Source: Pyxidicoccus fallax (GTDB taxonomy: Bacteria > Myxococcota > Myxococcia > Myxococcales > Myxococcaceae). Taken from it: a DNA stretch of 44,579 nt. The position numbers and the translations under genes are program-made. The notes under the pieces are model-generated. The model was not told the DNA's origin, searched no databases, and worked only from the letters and a program-made list of their open reading frames with translations. Of the stretch, positions 1 through 8,800 are shown one piece after another. Position 1 is the stretch's first letter. Each line of letters begins with the position of its first letter. The stretch is from positions 1 through 44,579 of the forward strand of contig NZ_JABBJJ010000063.1 in NCBI RefSeq assembly GCF_012933655.1, read 5' to 3'.

Positions 1-11
1 GACCCACAGGC

Positions 12-239
12 TCACATGCCCCGGCATCGTCGGATGTGTATGAGGTGCATCGCCGCCTCCCGGTGCGCTCCGTTGTACAGCTCCACCCTCCCCGCAGCCG
101 CCGCGTAGCTGTTCATCGCGTAGTGGCACGCCGTCTTCCCCCACCCCGGCGCGTGCCTCCACACGCACCCGTACTCCTCTCCCCGGTGCCACTCCTTCCC
201 CTCCTCCCACCTCACGTGCCTCCTCTCTCCTCCGCTCAT
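12..239 (-). CDS. Small protein (75 aa), translationally coupled to the upstream Imm49-like gene
   Basis: I do not recognise this protein. The ATG (239-237) overlaps the TGA of the upstream gene (238-236) as ATGA, the usual arrangement for translational coupling, and this fixes the start. The frame stays open further upstream, but that part only overlaps the neighbouring gene and is low-complexity Gly/Ala/Pro. The product is basic and unusually rich in Trp, His, Tyr and Cys for its size (about 4 Trp, 7 His and 3 Cys in 75 residues), with no signal peptide or membrane segment. It is the last gene visible in a four-gene minus-strand operon that looks like a secretion-effector cassette, so a cassette role is inferred from context only. 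It could also be a remnant of a longer protein. Confidence 0.5.
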   Translation of the reverse strand: MSGGERRHVRWEEGKEWHRGEEYGCVWRHAPGWGKTACHYAMNSYAAAAGRVELYNGAHREAAMHLIHIRRCRGM

Positions 240-1015
240 GGCGCGCCCTCCGACGGCTCCACGGGCGGCAGCGCCTCCGGCGGCACGTACCGGGACGGCA
301 CATCCGGGCGGAGGCCCCGCGCGTGCGCCAGGTGGAACAGCGCCACGGCCTCCAGGCACACCCGTGCCTCGGTGTTCGCCGCGTCTGGAGGCAACGCATC
401 ACGCAAGCGCTGCTGCTCCAGCTCGCCGTGCCAGTCCTCCACCCGCGCCTCCAGCGCGGACTCGAACGCGCGCACGTCCCCCGCCACCAGCGCCTCCAGC
501 ACCTCGAAGCGCGCGGAGGACACCCCGACCCGAGACGCCTCCTCGAGCACCGGCGCCAGCGCCTCGCCCTTCACCTCGCACGCCAGCGCATGGAAGAAGA
601 GGAAGTCCGCCCGAGGCTCCATCCGCCGCGTCCACCGCGGTGTCACCCGGAGCGCCACGGCTCGCGCCAGCGCCCCATGGCCCGCCGCCAGCGCGTCCAT
701 CAGGGGCAGCGCGCGGCTGGCGCAGAGCGCGTACGGGTCCAGGTCCTGCCGCCGCTCGCGCGCCACGAGCAGGCCGAGGTACGCCTCCGCGCCTCGCGCC
801 AGGCTTCGCCGGAAGCCCTCCACGTCCAGGTCCGCCAGCAGCAGCCCGCAGGCGAGCCGCCGGTGGCTCTCACACAGCGTGAGCACCCGCCCCGCGTCCA
901 GCGCGCCTTCCGCCACGCTCCGCCCGTCCCGCCCCAGCGCGTGCAGCAGGTTGGCCAGCGTCAGCTCCAGGTCCAGCATCGTCATGCGGCCCCCAGGTGC
1001 TTCTGCTTCCTCCAT
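236..1015 (-). CDS. Imm49-like (immunity protein 49 family) protein, tentative
   Basis: A 259-residue, all-helical-looking cytosolic protein with no signal peptide or membrane segment. Its character (Leu/Ala/Arg-rich helices, a central segment FLFFHALACEVKGE, and a C-terminal stretch TEARVCLEAVALFHLAHARG followed by a Pro-rich tail with YVPPEAL) recalls Imm49 proteins. These are predicted immunity proteins of polymorphic toxin systems. The assignment rests on memory of family character and on context, so it is tentative. The gene starts 11 bp after the stop of the ketosynthase-like gene and overlaps the following 75-residue gene by ATGA, so the three are almost surely one transcript. An alternative in-frame ATG lies ten codons downstream (985), preceded by a G-rich tract. 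If it is an immunity protein, its cognate toxin should lie beyond the left edge of the window. Confidence 0.5.
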   Translation of the reverse strand: MEEAEAPGGRMTMLDLELTLANLLHALGRDGRSVAEGALDAGRVLTLCESHRRLACGLLLADLDVEGFRRSLARGAEAYLGLLVARERRQDLDPYALCASRALPLMDALAAGHGALARAVALRVTPRWTRRMEPRADFLFFHALACEVKGEALAPVLEEASRVGVSSARFEVLEALVAGDVRAFESALEARVEDWHGELEQQRLRDALPPDAANTEARVCLEAVALFHLAHARGLRPDVPSRYVPPEALPPVEPSEGAP

Positions 1016-1026
1016 CCAGGCTACGG

Positions 1027-2079
1027 TTACGGTCCGGTCACCCTCGCCGCCGCGAGATGCCCCGCGTCACCCTGCGAGAACACGAGCGTCGAAGGTCCCC
1101 GCGCATCGCCGCGGACGAACGCACGCGCCGCCGCGCACAGCGCCACGGCCCCGCTGGCCGCCCCCGTGTCCCCCAGGCTGGACGCGGGCAGGTGCATCGC
1201 CGCGGACACCCCGGGCCGCGCCTCGCGCACCGGGACACAGGCGTAGCCCCACGCCGCCGCGCGGTGCTCCTGCCCGTTCAGGTCCCCATATACGTCCCCG
1301 ACCTCCACGTCGGCCGGCCACACCGCCAGCAGCAGCTCCGCCAGCCGGCGTCCCAGGGCCGGAGGCCCGTCGCCCTCGGGAGTCCCGACCTCCACCGCCT
1401 CGACGTAGCCCTGGACCGACGCCTGCCTTCGCTGGGCCCCGCGCTCCGTCTCCAGCACCACGGCCGCCGCGGCCTCGCCAGGCATGAGCCCCACCGGCCG
1501 GTCCGGCGTCTTCAGCCAGCGTCGCGCGCTCAGCCACGCCAGCGACTCGGGCGTCACCAGGCTGTCCACGCCCAGCACCACCACCCGCTCCGCCTCACCG
1601 GACTCCAGCAGCCGCGCCGCCTCCTTCACTCCTGCCAGCGCCGCCGCATGGCCCCGCCAGAGTGGCGCGTGCCACCGCACCGGAAGACCGGACAGCACCC
1701 GCGCCATGAGGCCATCACGGAGCCGCTCCGCCAGCCACGTGTCGAAGACGCCCTCGTCCTCCACGCGCACCGGTGACAGGCAGGGCAGGAGGACGGTGCC
1801 ACCCCATGCCTCGGGCGCGGAGCTCTTCATCCCCGACGCGCCCGCCGCCTCCTCGAGCGCCCAGCCCCCCAGCCGCACCAGCCGCGACGGCAGCGGCAGG
1901 CCCGCGAGGAGGCGCAGGGGATGCCCCGTCACCCGGTACGCCTCGGGTGTGTCCTCGTCCACGCCCTGCCACTCCACGGGAGCGGGGCGGCTGACTCCCG
2001 CCCGCAGGGCCGCGCATGCCGGCGCCGCCCCGTATCCGATGGCCGACATCAGCCCCAGCCCGGTCATCGCCAGGCGCAT
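1027..2079 (-). CDS. Degenerate beta-ketoacyl synthase (thiolase-fold) protein of the T6SS-effector-associated type
   Basis: 350 residues with the outline of a ketoacyl synthase: an N-terminal MTGLGLMSAIG, a central nucleophile-elbow region (residues about 160-200, GHAAALAGVKEAARLLESGE then VVVLGVDSL), VYGDLNGQ where active enzymes carry the first catalytic His, and LGDTGAASGAVAL where they carry the second. The elbow reads WRGHAA where active enzymes have a Cys, and neither His is present, so the protein should not condense acyl chains. Such inactive thiolase-fold proteins occur next to T6SS effector and immunity genes (for example around the vgrG1b-tse7 locus of Pseudomonas aeruginosa), where a chaperone or adaptor role is suspected. 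A clear GGAGGT lies 5 nt before the ATG. It is followed 11 bp later by the Imm49-like gene. The fold is fairly sure; the T6SS link is inference. Confidence 0.75.
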   Translation of the reverse strand: MRLAMTGLGLMSAIGYGAAPACAALRAGVSRPAPVEWQGVDEDTPEAYRVTGHPLRLLAGLPLPSRLVRLGGWALEEAAGASGMKSSAPEAWGGTVLLPCLSPVRVEDEGVFDTWLAERLRDGLMARVLSGLPVRWHAPLWRGHAAALAGVKEAARLLESGEAERVVVLGVDSLVTPESLAWLSARRWLKTPDRPVGLMPGEAAAAVVLETERGAQRRQASVQGYVEAVEVGTPEGDGPPALGRRLAELLLAVWPADVEVGDVYGDLNGQEHRAAAWGYACVPVREARPGVSAAMHLPASSLGDTGAASGAVALCAAARAFVRGDARGPSTLVFSQGDAGHLAAARVTGP

Positions 2080-2134
2080 CCGCGACCTCCATGCCGCGGG
2101 AAAAGCCTATGGGCGGGGCGGGGACGTCCACCAC

Positions 2135-2971
2135 TCAGTGCACCGTCGAGCCGCCCCCACCGTCCGGTCCACCACGTTTCGGCCACGGCGCCATCCCAGG
2201 CCTCCACAGCCCCATCGACTGGGACTCCTTCATCAGCCGCTCGGTCAGCTCACCCGCCATCTCGAGCACCGGCCCGCAGACCGCGTCGCCCCACAGCTCC
2301 TCCAGGAGGCCCTCGCGCATGCGGAGCCCCGCGGGAGTGAGCACGGTGAGGCGGCAGCGCGTCCCGGAGGGCGGCGGCGGCCTGGGATGGCGCAAAGGGC
2401 CGGTCGCCTCCACCAGCGGCCCGCAGACGCGCAGCAACCGCCGCATCTCGTCCACCATGAAGGGGGCGGGGTCCGTGAAGCCCGTGAAGTCGCCCCTCCC
2501 ATCCAGCCACCGCGCGGTGCCGTCCCAGTAGGCGCACACCACCTCCGGCCGGCCCTGGCGCGAGTGCTCGATGACGAGCCCCAGGATGCGCGCGGCGACC
2601 TCCGGCCCCGGCGCCTCCCCGAGCTGCCGCAGGTAGTTCCAGAACTGGAAGCAGGAGCGCGCGTCGTGTCCCTCGTCTTCCAGGAGGCGGTACAGCTCCT
2701 CGATGGCGAGCGCCCGGTGCTCCCGCGCCACCCACGCGGCCACCCGCGCGAGGCGCCGACAGTCGGAACTCACCTGCCCGCCCATCGCCTCCTGCTGGAG
2801 GACGAAGCGGGCCACGGACTCCAGCGACTCATCCGCGAACAGCTGCTCACGCAGCGAAGCGTGCGGGTCCCACACCACCGCCGACCCCAGCGCTCCGTTC
2901 TCGCGGCCGGTCCGCCGCCTCAGCAGCCGCCGCAACCCATTCATCCAGCGCATCATGCCCCGCGAATCCAA
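2135..2971 (-). CDS. Conserved hypothetical protein, first gene of the putative effector-cassette operon
   Basis: I do not recognise a named family. From the TTG start the product has 278 residues. TTG at 2971 is chosen because GGAGG (2981-2977) sits 5 nt before it. The tandem ATG codons at 2956 and 2953 are the obvious alternative, but lie about 20 nt from the same ribosome binding site. An Arg-rich N-terminus (MNGLRRLLRRR) is followed by a mostly helical region, a segment with CAYWDGTARWLDGRGDFTGF, a motif LTPAGLRMREG, and a Gly/Pro-rich tail. The WDGTARW segment resembles uncharacterised proteins of planctomycetes and myxobacteria, by memory only. The stop lies 55 bp before the start of the ketosynthase-like gene, so the two are probably co-transcribed from the 2972-3462 region. 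Confidence 0.65.
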   Translation of the reverse strand: MDSRGMMRWMNGLRRLLRRRTGRENGALGSAVVWDPHASLREQLFADESLESVARFVLQQEAMGGQVSSDCRRLARVAAWVAREHRALAIEELYRLLEDEGHDARSCFQFWNYLRQLGEAPGPEVAARILGLVIEHSRQGRPEVVCAYWDGTARWLDGRGDFTGFTDPAPFMVDEMRRLLRVCGPLVEATGPLRHPRPPPPSGTRCRLTVLTPAGLRMREGLLEELWGDAVCGPVLEMAGELTERLMKESQSMGLWRPGMAPWPKRGGPDGGGGSTVH

Positions 2972-3462
2972 TGAAACCTCCGGACACCGTAGACCGGCCC
3001 CCACGCCGAACGCGACCCCAGTGGTTGCCTCGGAAACGCCCCACCCCGCAGAGCCTCCTGCTCCGGGGCCCTGCCTGACACGGACGGAGACCCGTGCCAG
3101 GGGAGCGGACGTGGACCGGGCCCCTCCGCCGACACGCCGCGGCAATCCCGGAGTCGAGCCCTCGCCCCTCCCGTCGACGCAATGCATTACAGGCGCGCCA
3201 TCCCCCAATAGGCATGGCGCCATGCGTGAATGACGCAATGCATTGTCACCCCCTGCCCCGTGACTCATGGGGTCTGAATGACACATGACGCACGGCACAA
3301 TGCGATAACACGGCGCACTGTATTGACTCAGAAATCAATCCCCGGCACTAGCACCCCCGGTGTTCGGGATTCGCCGCGCCGTGGGGAAGATTGAGACACG
3401 TCTTGGATTAACTTCACGCGCGGCTCCCGGGCCTTCTGTCTCCCCTGCTCGAAGGAGCTCTC
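2972..3462. other. Divergent intergenic region between the minus-strand operon and the lipase operon
   Basis: About 490 bp without a convincing gene. It must hold promoters for both divergent operons. The central part (3176-3245) carries two copies of GACGCAATGCATT flanking a 14-bp palindrome, listed separately. On the lipase side TTGACT (3323-3328) could be a -35 box, but the hexamer 17 bp on (CACTAG) is a poor -10, so I do not call a promoter. The lipase start is preceded by AAGGAG with good spacing. I see no RNA gene or mobile element here. Confidence 0.6.
3176..3245. promoter_or_regulatory. Candidate operator: 13-bp direct repeats flanking a palindrome
   Basis: GACGCAATGCATT occurs at 3176-3188 and again at 3232-3244, 56 bp apart start to start, each containing the palindromic core AATGCATT. 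Between them lies the perfect 14-bp palindrome GCATGGCGCCATGC (3212-3225). The array sits about 220 bp before the lipase start and 205 bp before the first gene of the minus-strand operon. Two direct sites with a central dyad look like a regulator binding region; which operon it serves is unknown. Confidence 0.35.
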
Positions 3463-4578
3463 ATGAAGCAGCTGCGTACCGTGGTCCCGGCACTCCTGGC
3501 CCTGGGTCTCCTGGGCCTGTCGCTCCCCGCCTCCGCCGCGGCGGAGCGCACGACGTACCCCGTGGTGTTCGCGCACGGCCTGGGCGGCTTCGACGACATC
3601 CTCGGCTACGACTACTGGGGCGACGACTTCGGCACCTTCGTCGGTGACCCGTGCAACGAGTTCCTCGAGACGAGCTGCAACGGGGACCTCCACAGCGCGC
3701 AGCGCTCCTTCATCGCCCAGGTGCAGCCCCTGCAGAGCTCGGACCTGCGTGGCCTGGAGCTGGCCAACGACATCGAGGGCTACATGGCCACCGCGGGCGT
3801 GTCCCATGTGAGCATCGTGGGCCACTCGCAGGGCGGCCTCGATGCCCGCAAGGCGGCGCGCGTGCTGCGCGAGCGCAAGGGCTACTCGGTGGTGAAGGTG
3901 CTCCTGAGCATCGCCTCGCCCCACCGTGGTTCGCCCGTGGCCAAATACATCCTCGACCTGGGCCCCGGCATCACCAGCGTCATCGACGCGCTGTTCCGCA
4001 TCTACGGCAGCGTCGTCTACGGGCCGGGCAATGACGGCTACGCGGCCACCAAGGCGCTCGTCTACAACGACTACGACCCCAACGACGGCAAGACGACGGG
4101 CGCCAGGGTGTTCAACACGACCTTCCCCGTCAGCGCGGACTACGCGGCCCACTACGTGTCACTGATGACGGCCCAGTCCGGCCTCAGCGTGAACCCCGCG
4201 CTGTTCCTGCTGCGCAGCTTCCTCTACGACATCGACGGCGACGGCTACTGCGTGGACGACTGCGACAACGACGGCGCCGCGGGCAGGGGCGACGGCATCA
4301 GGGCCGAGGACGATGACGACGGCCTCGTCGGCATCAACTCGCAGCAGATGGGCTACCGGCTGCGCTACACCGAGCAGCTGTTCAGCCTGGACGCCCTCTC
4401 GGTCGACGCGGCGCTGGGCTACGTCTCCAACCTCAACGCGCCCAACGCCGCGCAGATGACGTCGCTGTCGTCCGTCATCAACCAGGACCACCTGGACGTC
4501 ATCGGGCTGGGGCCGGACACCTTCGACGAGATGGAGTTCTACGCGTCCATCTTCAACTACATCGCGAAGAACGACTAG
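3463..4578 (+). CDS. Secreted triacylglycerol lipase (foldase-dependent family I type)
   Basis: 371 residues that hydrolyse acylglycerol esters outside the cell. A Sec signal peptide (hydrophobic residues 8-26, cleavage near ASAAA) is followed by the oxyanion-hole segment FAHGLGG and the nucleophile elbow GHSQGG (Ser122). The catalytic Asp is best read as Asp286 in DDGLVG, and the His as His343 in NQDHLDV. This Asp-Gly-Leu-Val and His-Leu-Asp pattern is that of Pseudomonas and Burkholderia family I lipases. Just before the Asp lies an acidic insertion of about 30 residues (DIDGDGYCVDDC, then a run of Asp) that looks like a calcium-binding loop. AAGGAG lies just upstream of the ATG. A lipase-specific foldase follows after 30 bp, so the two form an operon; the foldase is needed for folding before type II secretion in this family. 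Confidence 0.9.
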   Translation: MKQLRTVVPALLALGLLGLSLPASAAAERTTYPVVFAHGLGGFDDILGYDYWGDDFGTFVGDPCNEFLETSCNGDLHSAQRSFIAQVQPLQSSDLRGLELANDIEGYMATAGVSHVSIVGHSQGGLDARKAARVLRERKGYSVVKVLLSIASPHRGSPVAKYILDLGPGITSVIDALFRIYGSVVYGPGNDGYAATKALVYNDYDPNDGKTTGARVFNTTFPVSADYAAHYVSLMTAQSGLSVNPALFLLRSFLYDIDGDGYCVDDCDNDGAAGRGDGIRAEDDDDGLVGINSQQMGYRLRYTEQLFSLDALSVDAALGYVSNLNAPNAAQMTSLSSVINQDHLDVIGLGPDTFDEMEFYASIFNYIAKND

Positions 4579-4608
4579 CAACGCCAGACATCAGGGGATG
4601 GGGGCTGA

Positions 4609-5688
4609 ATGCGTACGCGGATGAAGATGATGCTGGGAGGCGCGGCGACCCTGCTCGGGCTTGGTGCCGGTCTGTGGCTCTACGCTCCGGGGCAGTCGGT
4701 CGTGAGCGCGGCGTCCTCCTCCCGTCAGCCCCCCTCGGGCGCCTCGACGCGCGCGGCGCCCCTCCCCTCCTCCGGGCCGCTGGCCGCTGCCAGCGCGCCC
4801 GCCCCTTCCACGCCCCTGGCCTCCGGGCCGGACGCCGGGGACGCGGAATGGGAGGCGCTCGCCACCGCGCTGCGCGAGCGCTACGGCGCGCGGCTGGACG
4901 AGCCCTCCGTGCAGATGCGGATGGTGGAAGAGCTGATGCGCTACTTCCAGAAGCGCAACCCGGACCGCTGGCGCGAGGAGCTGCTCGACTTCCTGAAGAA
5001 GTCCTTCCCGGAGCGCTACGAGGAACTGGCCGCGCTGCTGCGCAACCGCGAGGACTACGAGAAGTGGGTGAAGGACAATGACGCGTACCTGCGCGGCCTG
5101 GGCGACAAGGAGCGCCGCGCCGCCCTGTGGGACGCGCGCAACCGGCTCTTCGGCAAGGACATCGCCGAGCGCCTCTGGGCCTCCGAGCTGAAGACGCAGG
5201 CCCTCGCGGACACGCTGCGGGCGCTCGACACGACGGAGGGCGCCAACCTCCAGCAGAAGCTGTCCGCGTACAAGCAGAAGCTCCAGGAGGTGCACGGCCC
5301 CGCGGCCGACGCGTACGTCGCGCGCCACCAGCAGGAGCTGATGAACCGCTTCCTGGACCTGTCCTCCATCCAGCGCGAGCTGGGCGCGATGACGCCCGAG
5401 GAGCGCTCCGTCAGCCTGCGCGCCGTCCGCAAGGAGATGGGCCTGGACGACGAGGCGCTCGCGCGCTGGGACACGCTGGACCGGACCCGTGACACCCGCT
5501 GGGACGCGGGCGCCCGGTACATGGCGGAGCGCGCGGCCCTGGCGAAGGAACACTCCGGCGCGGAGCTGGAGACGAAGCTCCAAGAGGTGCGCGCGCGCTA
5601 CTTCGGCACCGAGGCCGACATCATCGCGCAGGAGGAGTCGAGCGGCTTCTTCCGCTTCGAGCGCCCGCGCGTGTGGGGCCGTAACTGA
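4609..5688 (+). CDS. Lipase-specific foldase (lipase chaperone, Lif/LifO family)
   Basis: 359 residues. In this family the protein is anchored in the inner membrane and folds the co-exported lipase in the periplasm. Seen here: an N-terminal membrane segment (residues about 8-26), an Ala/Pro/Ser-rich linker (about 30-80), then a long charged helical domain. The family's C-terminal part is recognisable: RNRLFGKDIAERLWASE (about residue 180), AVRKEMGLDDEALARWDTLD followed by an RTRDTRW segment, and a final EVRARYFGTEADI. The N-terminal minidomain motif (R-x-x-F-D-Y-x-L-S-A), strongly conserved in proteobacterial foldases, is not seen; the region around residue 100 reads MVEELMRYFQKRNPDRW instead. 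It lies 30 bp after the lipase, and a G-rich tract before the ATG serves as ribosome binding site. The operon context makes the assignment firm despite the divergence. Confidence 0.85.
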   Translation: MRTRMKMMLGGAATLLGLGAGLWLYAPGQSVVSAASSSRQPPSGASTRAAPLPSSGPLAAASAPAPSTPLASGPDAGDAEWEALATALRERYGARLDEPSVQMRMVEELMRYFQKRNPDRWREELLDFLKKSFPERYEELAALLRNREDYEKWVKDNDAYLRGLGDKERRAALWDARNRLFGKDIAERLWASELKTQALADTLRALDTTEGANLQQKLSAYKQKLQEVHGPAADAYVARHQQELMNRFLDLSSIQRELGAMTPEERSVSLRAVRKEMGLDDEALARWDTLDRTRDTRWDAGARYMAERAALAKEHSGAELETKLQEVRARYFGTEADIIAQEESSGFFRFERPRVWGRN

Positions 5689-5850
5689 GCGGAGCCGGGT
5701 CGCGGCCACCCCATCCCGGGGCCACGAACAATCCTGGCTTCCGCGCTGGTAGGAGACATAGCCTCCGCGGCACGGTTGTACCGGGGGGCGCCGGGTTCTT
5801 CATCCGAGCGTGTCTGTCATTGCGCGCCCTCCCTTTCACCCGGGAGATCC

Positions 5851-8800
5851 ATGCCCCCCGCCCCCTCACGCGTCGCCGTCCTGCCGCTCCTCGTCGCGCT
5901 CGCCCTGGCCTGCGCGCCCGACGCGAGCCCGCCTCCAGCACCCGCCTCCGAGGCACGCCAGCCCCAGGCGCTGTCCTCCTCGGAGCCCTTCCTGGTGCAG
6001 GACCTCCAGCCGGGGAACCACAGCTCGAATCCGTTCGAGCTGACGCGGGTGGGCAACACCGTCTACTTCAGCGCCAACGATGGCCTCCATGGCCGCGAGC
6101 TGTGGATGAGCAACGGCACCGCGACGGGCACCGTCCTGGTCCGGGACATCACCCCTGGCGAGGCGTCCTCGGATGTCGTGCCGTGGGGCACCGTGGGCGA
6201 CGTCTTCTTCTTCATCGCCAGCCGCCAGCAGAACCCTCGCCAGTACCAGCTCTGGAGGACGAACGGCACTCCGGCCGGGACGTTCCCCCTCCAAGCGGAC
6301 ACGCTCACGGGACTGCGCGGCTGGTATGGCCCCGCCGAGCCCGTGGCCGAGTTGGACGGTGCCCTCCTGTTCCTGGGCAGCGGGAAGGACACCGGGGGCT
6401 ACCAGCTCTGGAGGAGCGATGGCACGGAGGCGGGCACCTTCGCCCTCTCCGGCAATCTGCCCTACACGGAGCCCTACTTCCTCTCGGCGGTGAACGGGCA
6501 GGTGCTCTTCCTCGTCAAGAATGGATTCGGCGCCCACCAGATCTGGAGGAGCGACGGGACGGCGCAGGGCACCCGCCACATCGGTGACACCTCCGTGGAC
6601 ATGACGAACGCCATGACCTACCCGCACTACGAGCACGTGCCCCAGGCCATTGGAAGGCTGCTGTACTTCGTGGTGCCGGACTACCAAGGCGCCCAGCTCT
6701 GGCGGACCGATGGGACGGCGGAGGGAACCCAGCTGCTCGCCCGCCAGGGGTCGTACAGCTCCATGCGCGCGCTGACGGGGGTCGGCGAAACGCTCTACTT
6801 CCTCCTGGGCTCCGAGCTCTGGCGGTCCGACGGCACCCCTGGAGGCACCGTCGCCGTTCAAGGGGTTCCCCCCATTGGCATTTCCTGGTTGCTCGAGTGG
6901 CGCGGAGCGCTGCTCGTGGGCGGGCACAATGCGCTCTACCGGCTCGACGGTACCGGTACGTGGACCCGGCTCCTGAAGCTGGATTCCGGCTCGGGCCACG
7001 CCGTCCGGGCGGACTCGCACGTCTACTTCACGGCGTCATCCACCGACGAAGGCGGCAACACGCTCGCGGGGCTCTGGAAGACCGACGGCACGACAGAGGG
7101 CACCGTCCATGTCTCCCCCATTGCCCGGGGCATCCTGAGCAGCGAGGACCCCACCCTTCCCTTCCGTTGGAACCTGGATGAGTGGCGACCGGCCACCGCT
7201 GGCGACTTCTTCTTCTTCTGCGGGACGGAGAACCCCGTGGACCAGGAGTTGTGGCGCAGCGACGGAACGCGGGCGGGAACCGTGAAGCTCCGCGACATCA
7301 ATGCCATCGGCTTCGACGCCTCGCCCCGGACCCTGACGGCCGTGGGAGACACCCTCTTCTTCTTCACCTCTTTCGTGAGGGAGCCCTACTCGTGGCTGTC
7401 GCTCTGGAAGACCTCAGGGACGGGAGCCACCCTGGTGCACGCTCTCGGTGAGAAGCCCCCCCTTCCGCCCCCAAACCTGCTCGCGCCCTTCAACGACAGG
7501 CTGCTGATTTCCTCCCATGCGGGGCTGTGGCTGAGCGATGGCACGGCGGAGGGAAGGGTGATTCTTCGCGGTCAAGGCACCTCCGCGCTCCTCGTCCGCG
7601 ATGGCACCCTCTCCTTCACCCATGGCGAGTCCCTGCTCTACCGGAGTGATGGCACCCCGAGCGGAACGGTGTTGCTCAAGGAAACAAGCCAGCCCAATGA
7701 CCTGGACTGGCTGGACCAGCAGCTCGTGGACGTGAACGGGACGCTCTTCTTCGTGGGCAGGGACGTCACGGGGTCAGAGCTGTGGAAGAGCGACGGCACC
7801 GGAGCGGGCACCGTGAAGGTGAGGGACATCAATCCCGGGGAGCAGGGCTCCAGCATCCATGGAATGATGTCTTTCAATGGCCGGCTCTTCTTCACTGCCG
7901 TGGACGTCTCGCAGACGCGACGGCTCTGGACGAGCGACGGCACCCTGTTCGGGACGAATACCCTGGGCGTGGAGGCCAACACGCTGACTGCCGCGGGCGG
8001 GAAGCTCTTCTTCGTGTCCGGACCGAGCCTGGCGACGAGCGATGGCACGACGCCTGGAACCCGGATGGTGAAGCGCCTGTCCACGGGAGAGACGGCCCGC
8101 ATCCAGGAGCCGACCGAGCTGGGCGGCAGCCTGCTCTTCGTCACGAATGACGGCACCTCGGGCGAGGAGCTGTGGAGGAGCGACGGCACGGAGGCGGGCA
8201 CCGTGCGCGTGAAGGACATCCACCCGGGCCCGGGCGGCTCCAGCCCCCAGTCGCTGACGAACGTGGACGGGGTGCTCTACTTCCTGGCCGCCGCGGACGG
8301 GACGGAGTTCGAGGTGTGGCGGAGCGACGGCACGGAGGCGGGCACCTTCGCGGTCTCCACGCGACTGGACGCGCGGAGCCGGCGCCAGTTGGAGCCGGGC
8401 GAGGCCGCGCCGCGCATGGCGCGGGTGAAGCGGACGCTCTACTTCACCGCGCGAGACGCGGCTCACGGTGAGGAGCTCTGGGGCCTGCGCCTGCCACCCC
8501 TGACGTGTCCCCAGCCCCAGGTGGTGGAGGCAACGAGCACCGCGGGGGCCGAGGCCCGCTACCCGGCGCCTGTCATGACGCCCGACGTCACCGGGACGCC
8601 GAGCATCACCTACGAGCCTCCCGAGAGCCGTCCGCTCCCGCTCGGGACGACGCAGGTGCGGGTCAACGCGAACGTTCCTTCCGAGGGGGACTACTCCTGC
8701 GGCTTCAGCGTCACGGTCCGGGACACCACGCCGCCCAGCGTCACCTGCCCCGGGCCCCAGGTCGTGGAATCCGCCGCCGCGAACGCCGCCGTGTCCTTCC

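Noticed and set aside
36..1487. 483-codon plus-strand open frame opposite the Imm49-like and ketosynthase-like genes
   Set aside because: Ser/Arg/Pro-rich shadow; the minus strand has an ordered operon with ribosome binding sites and an ATGA overlap.
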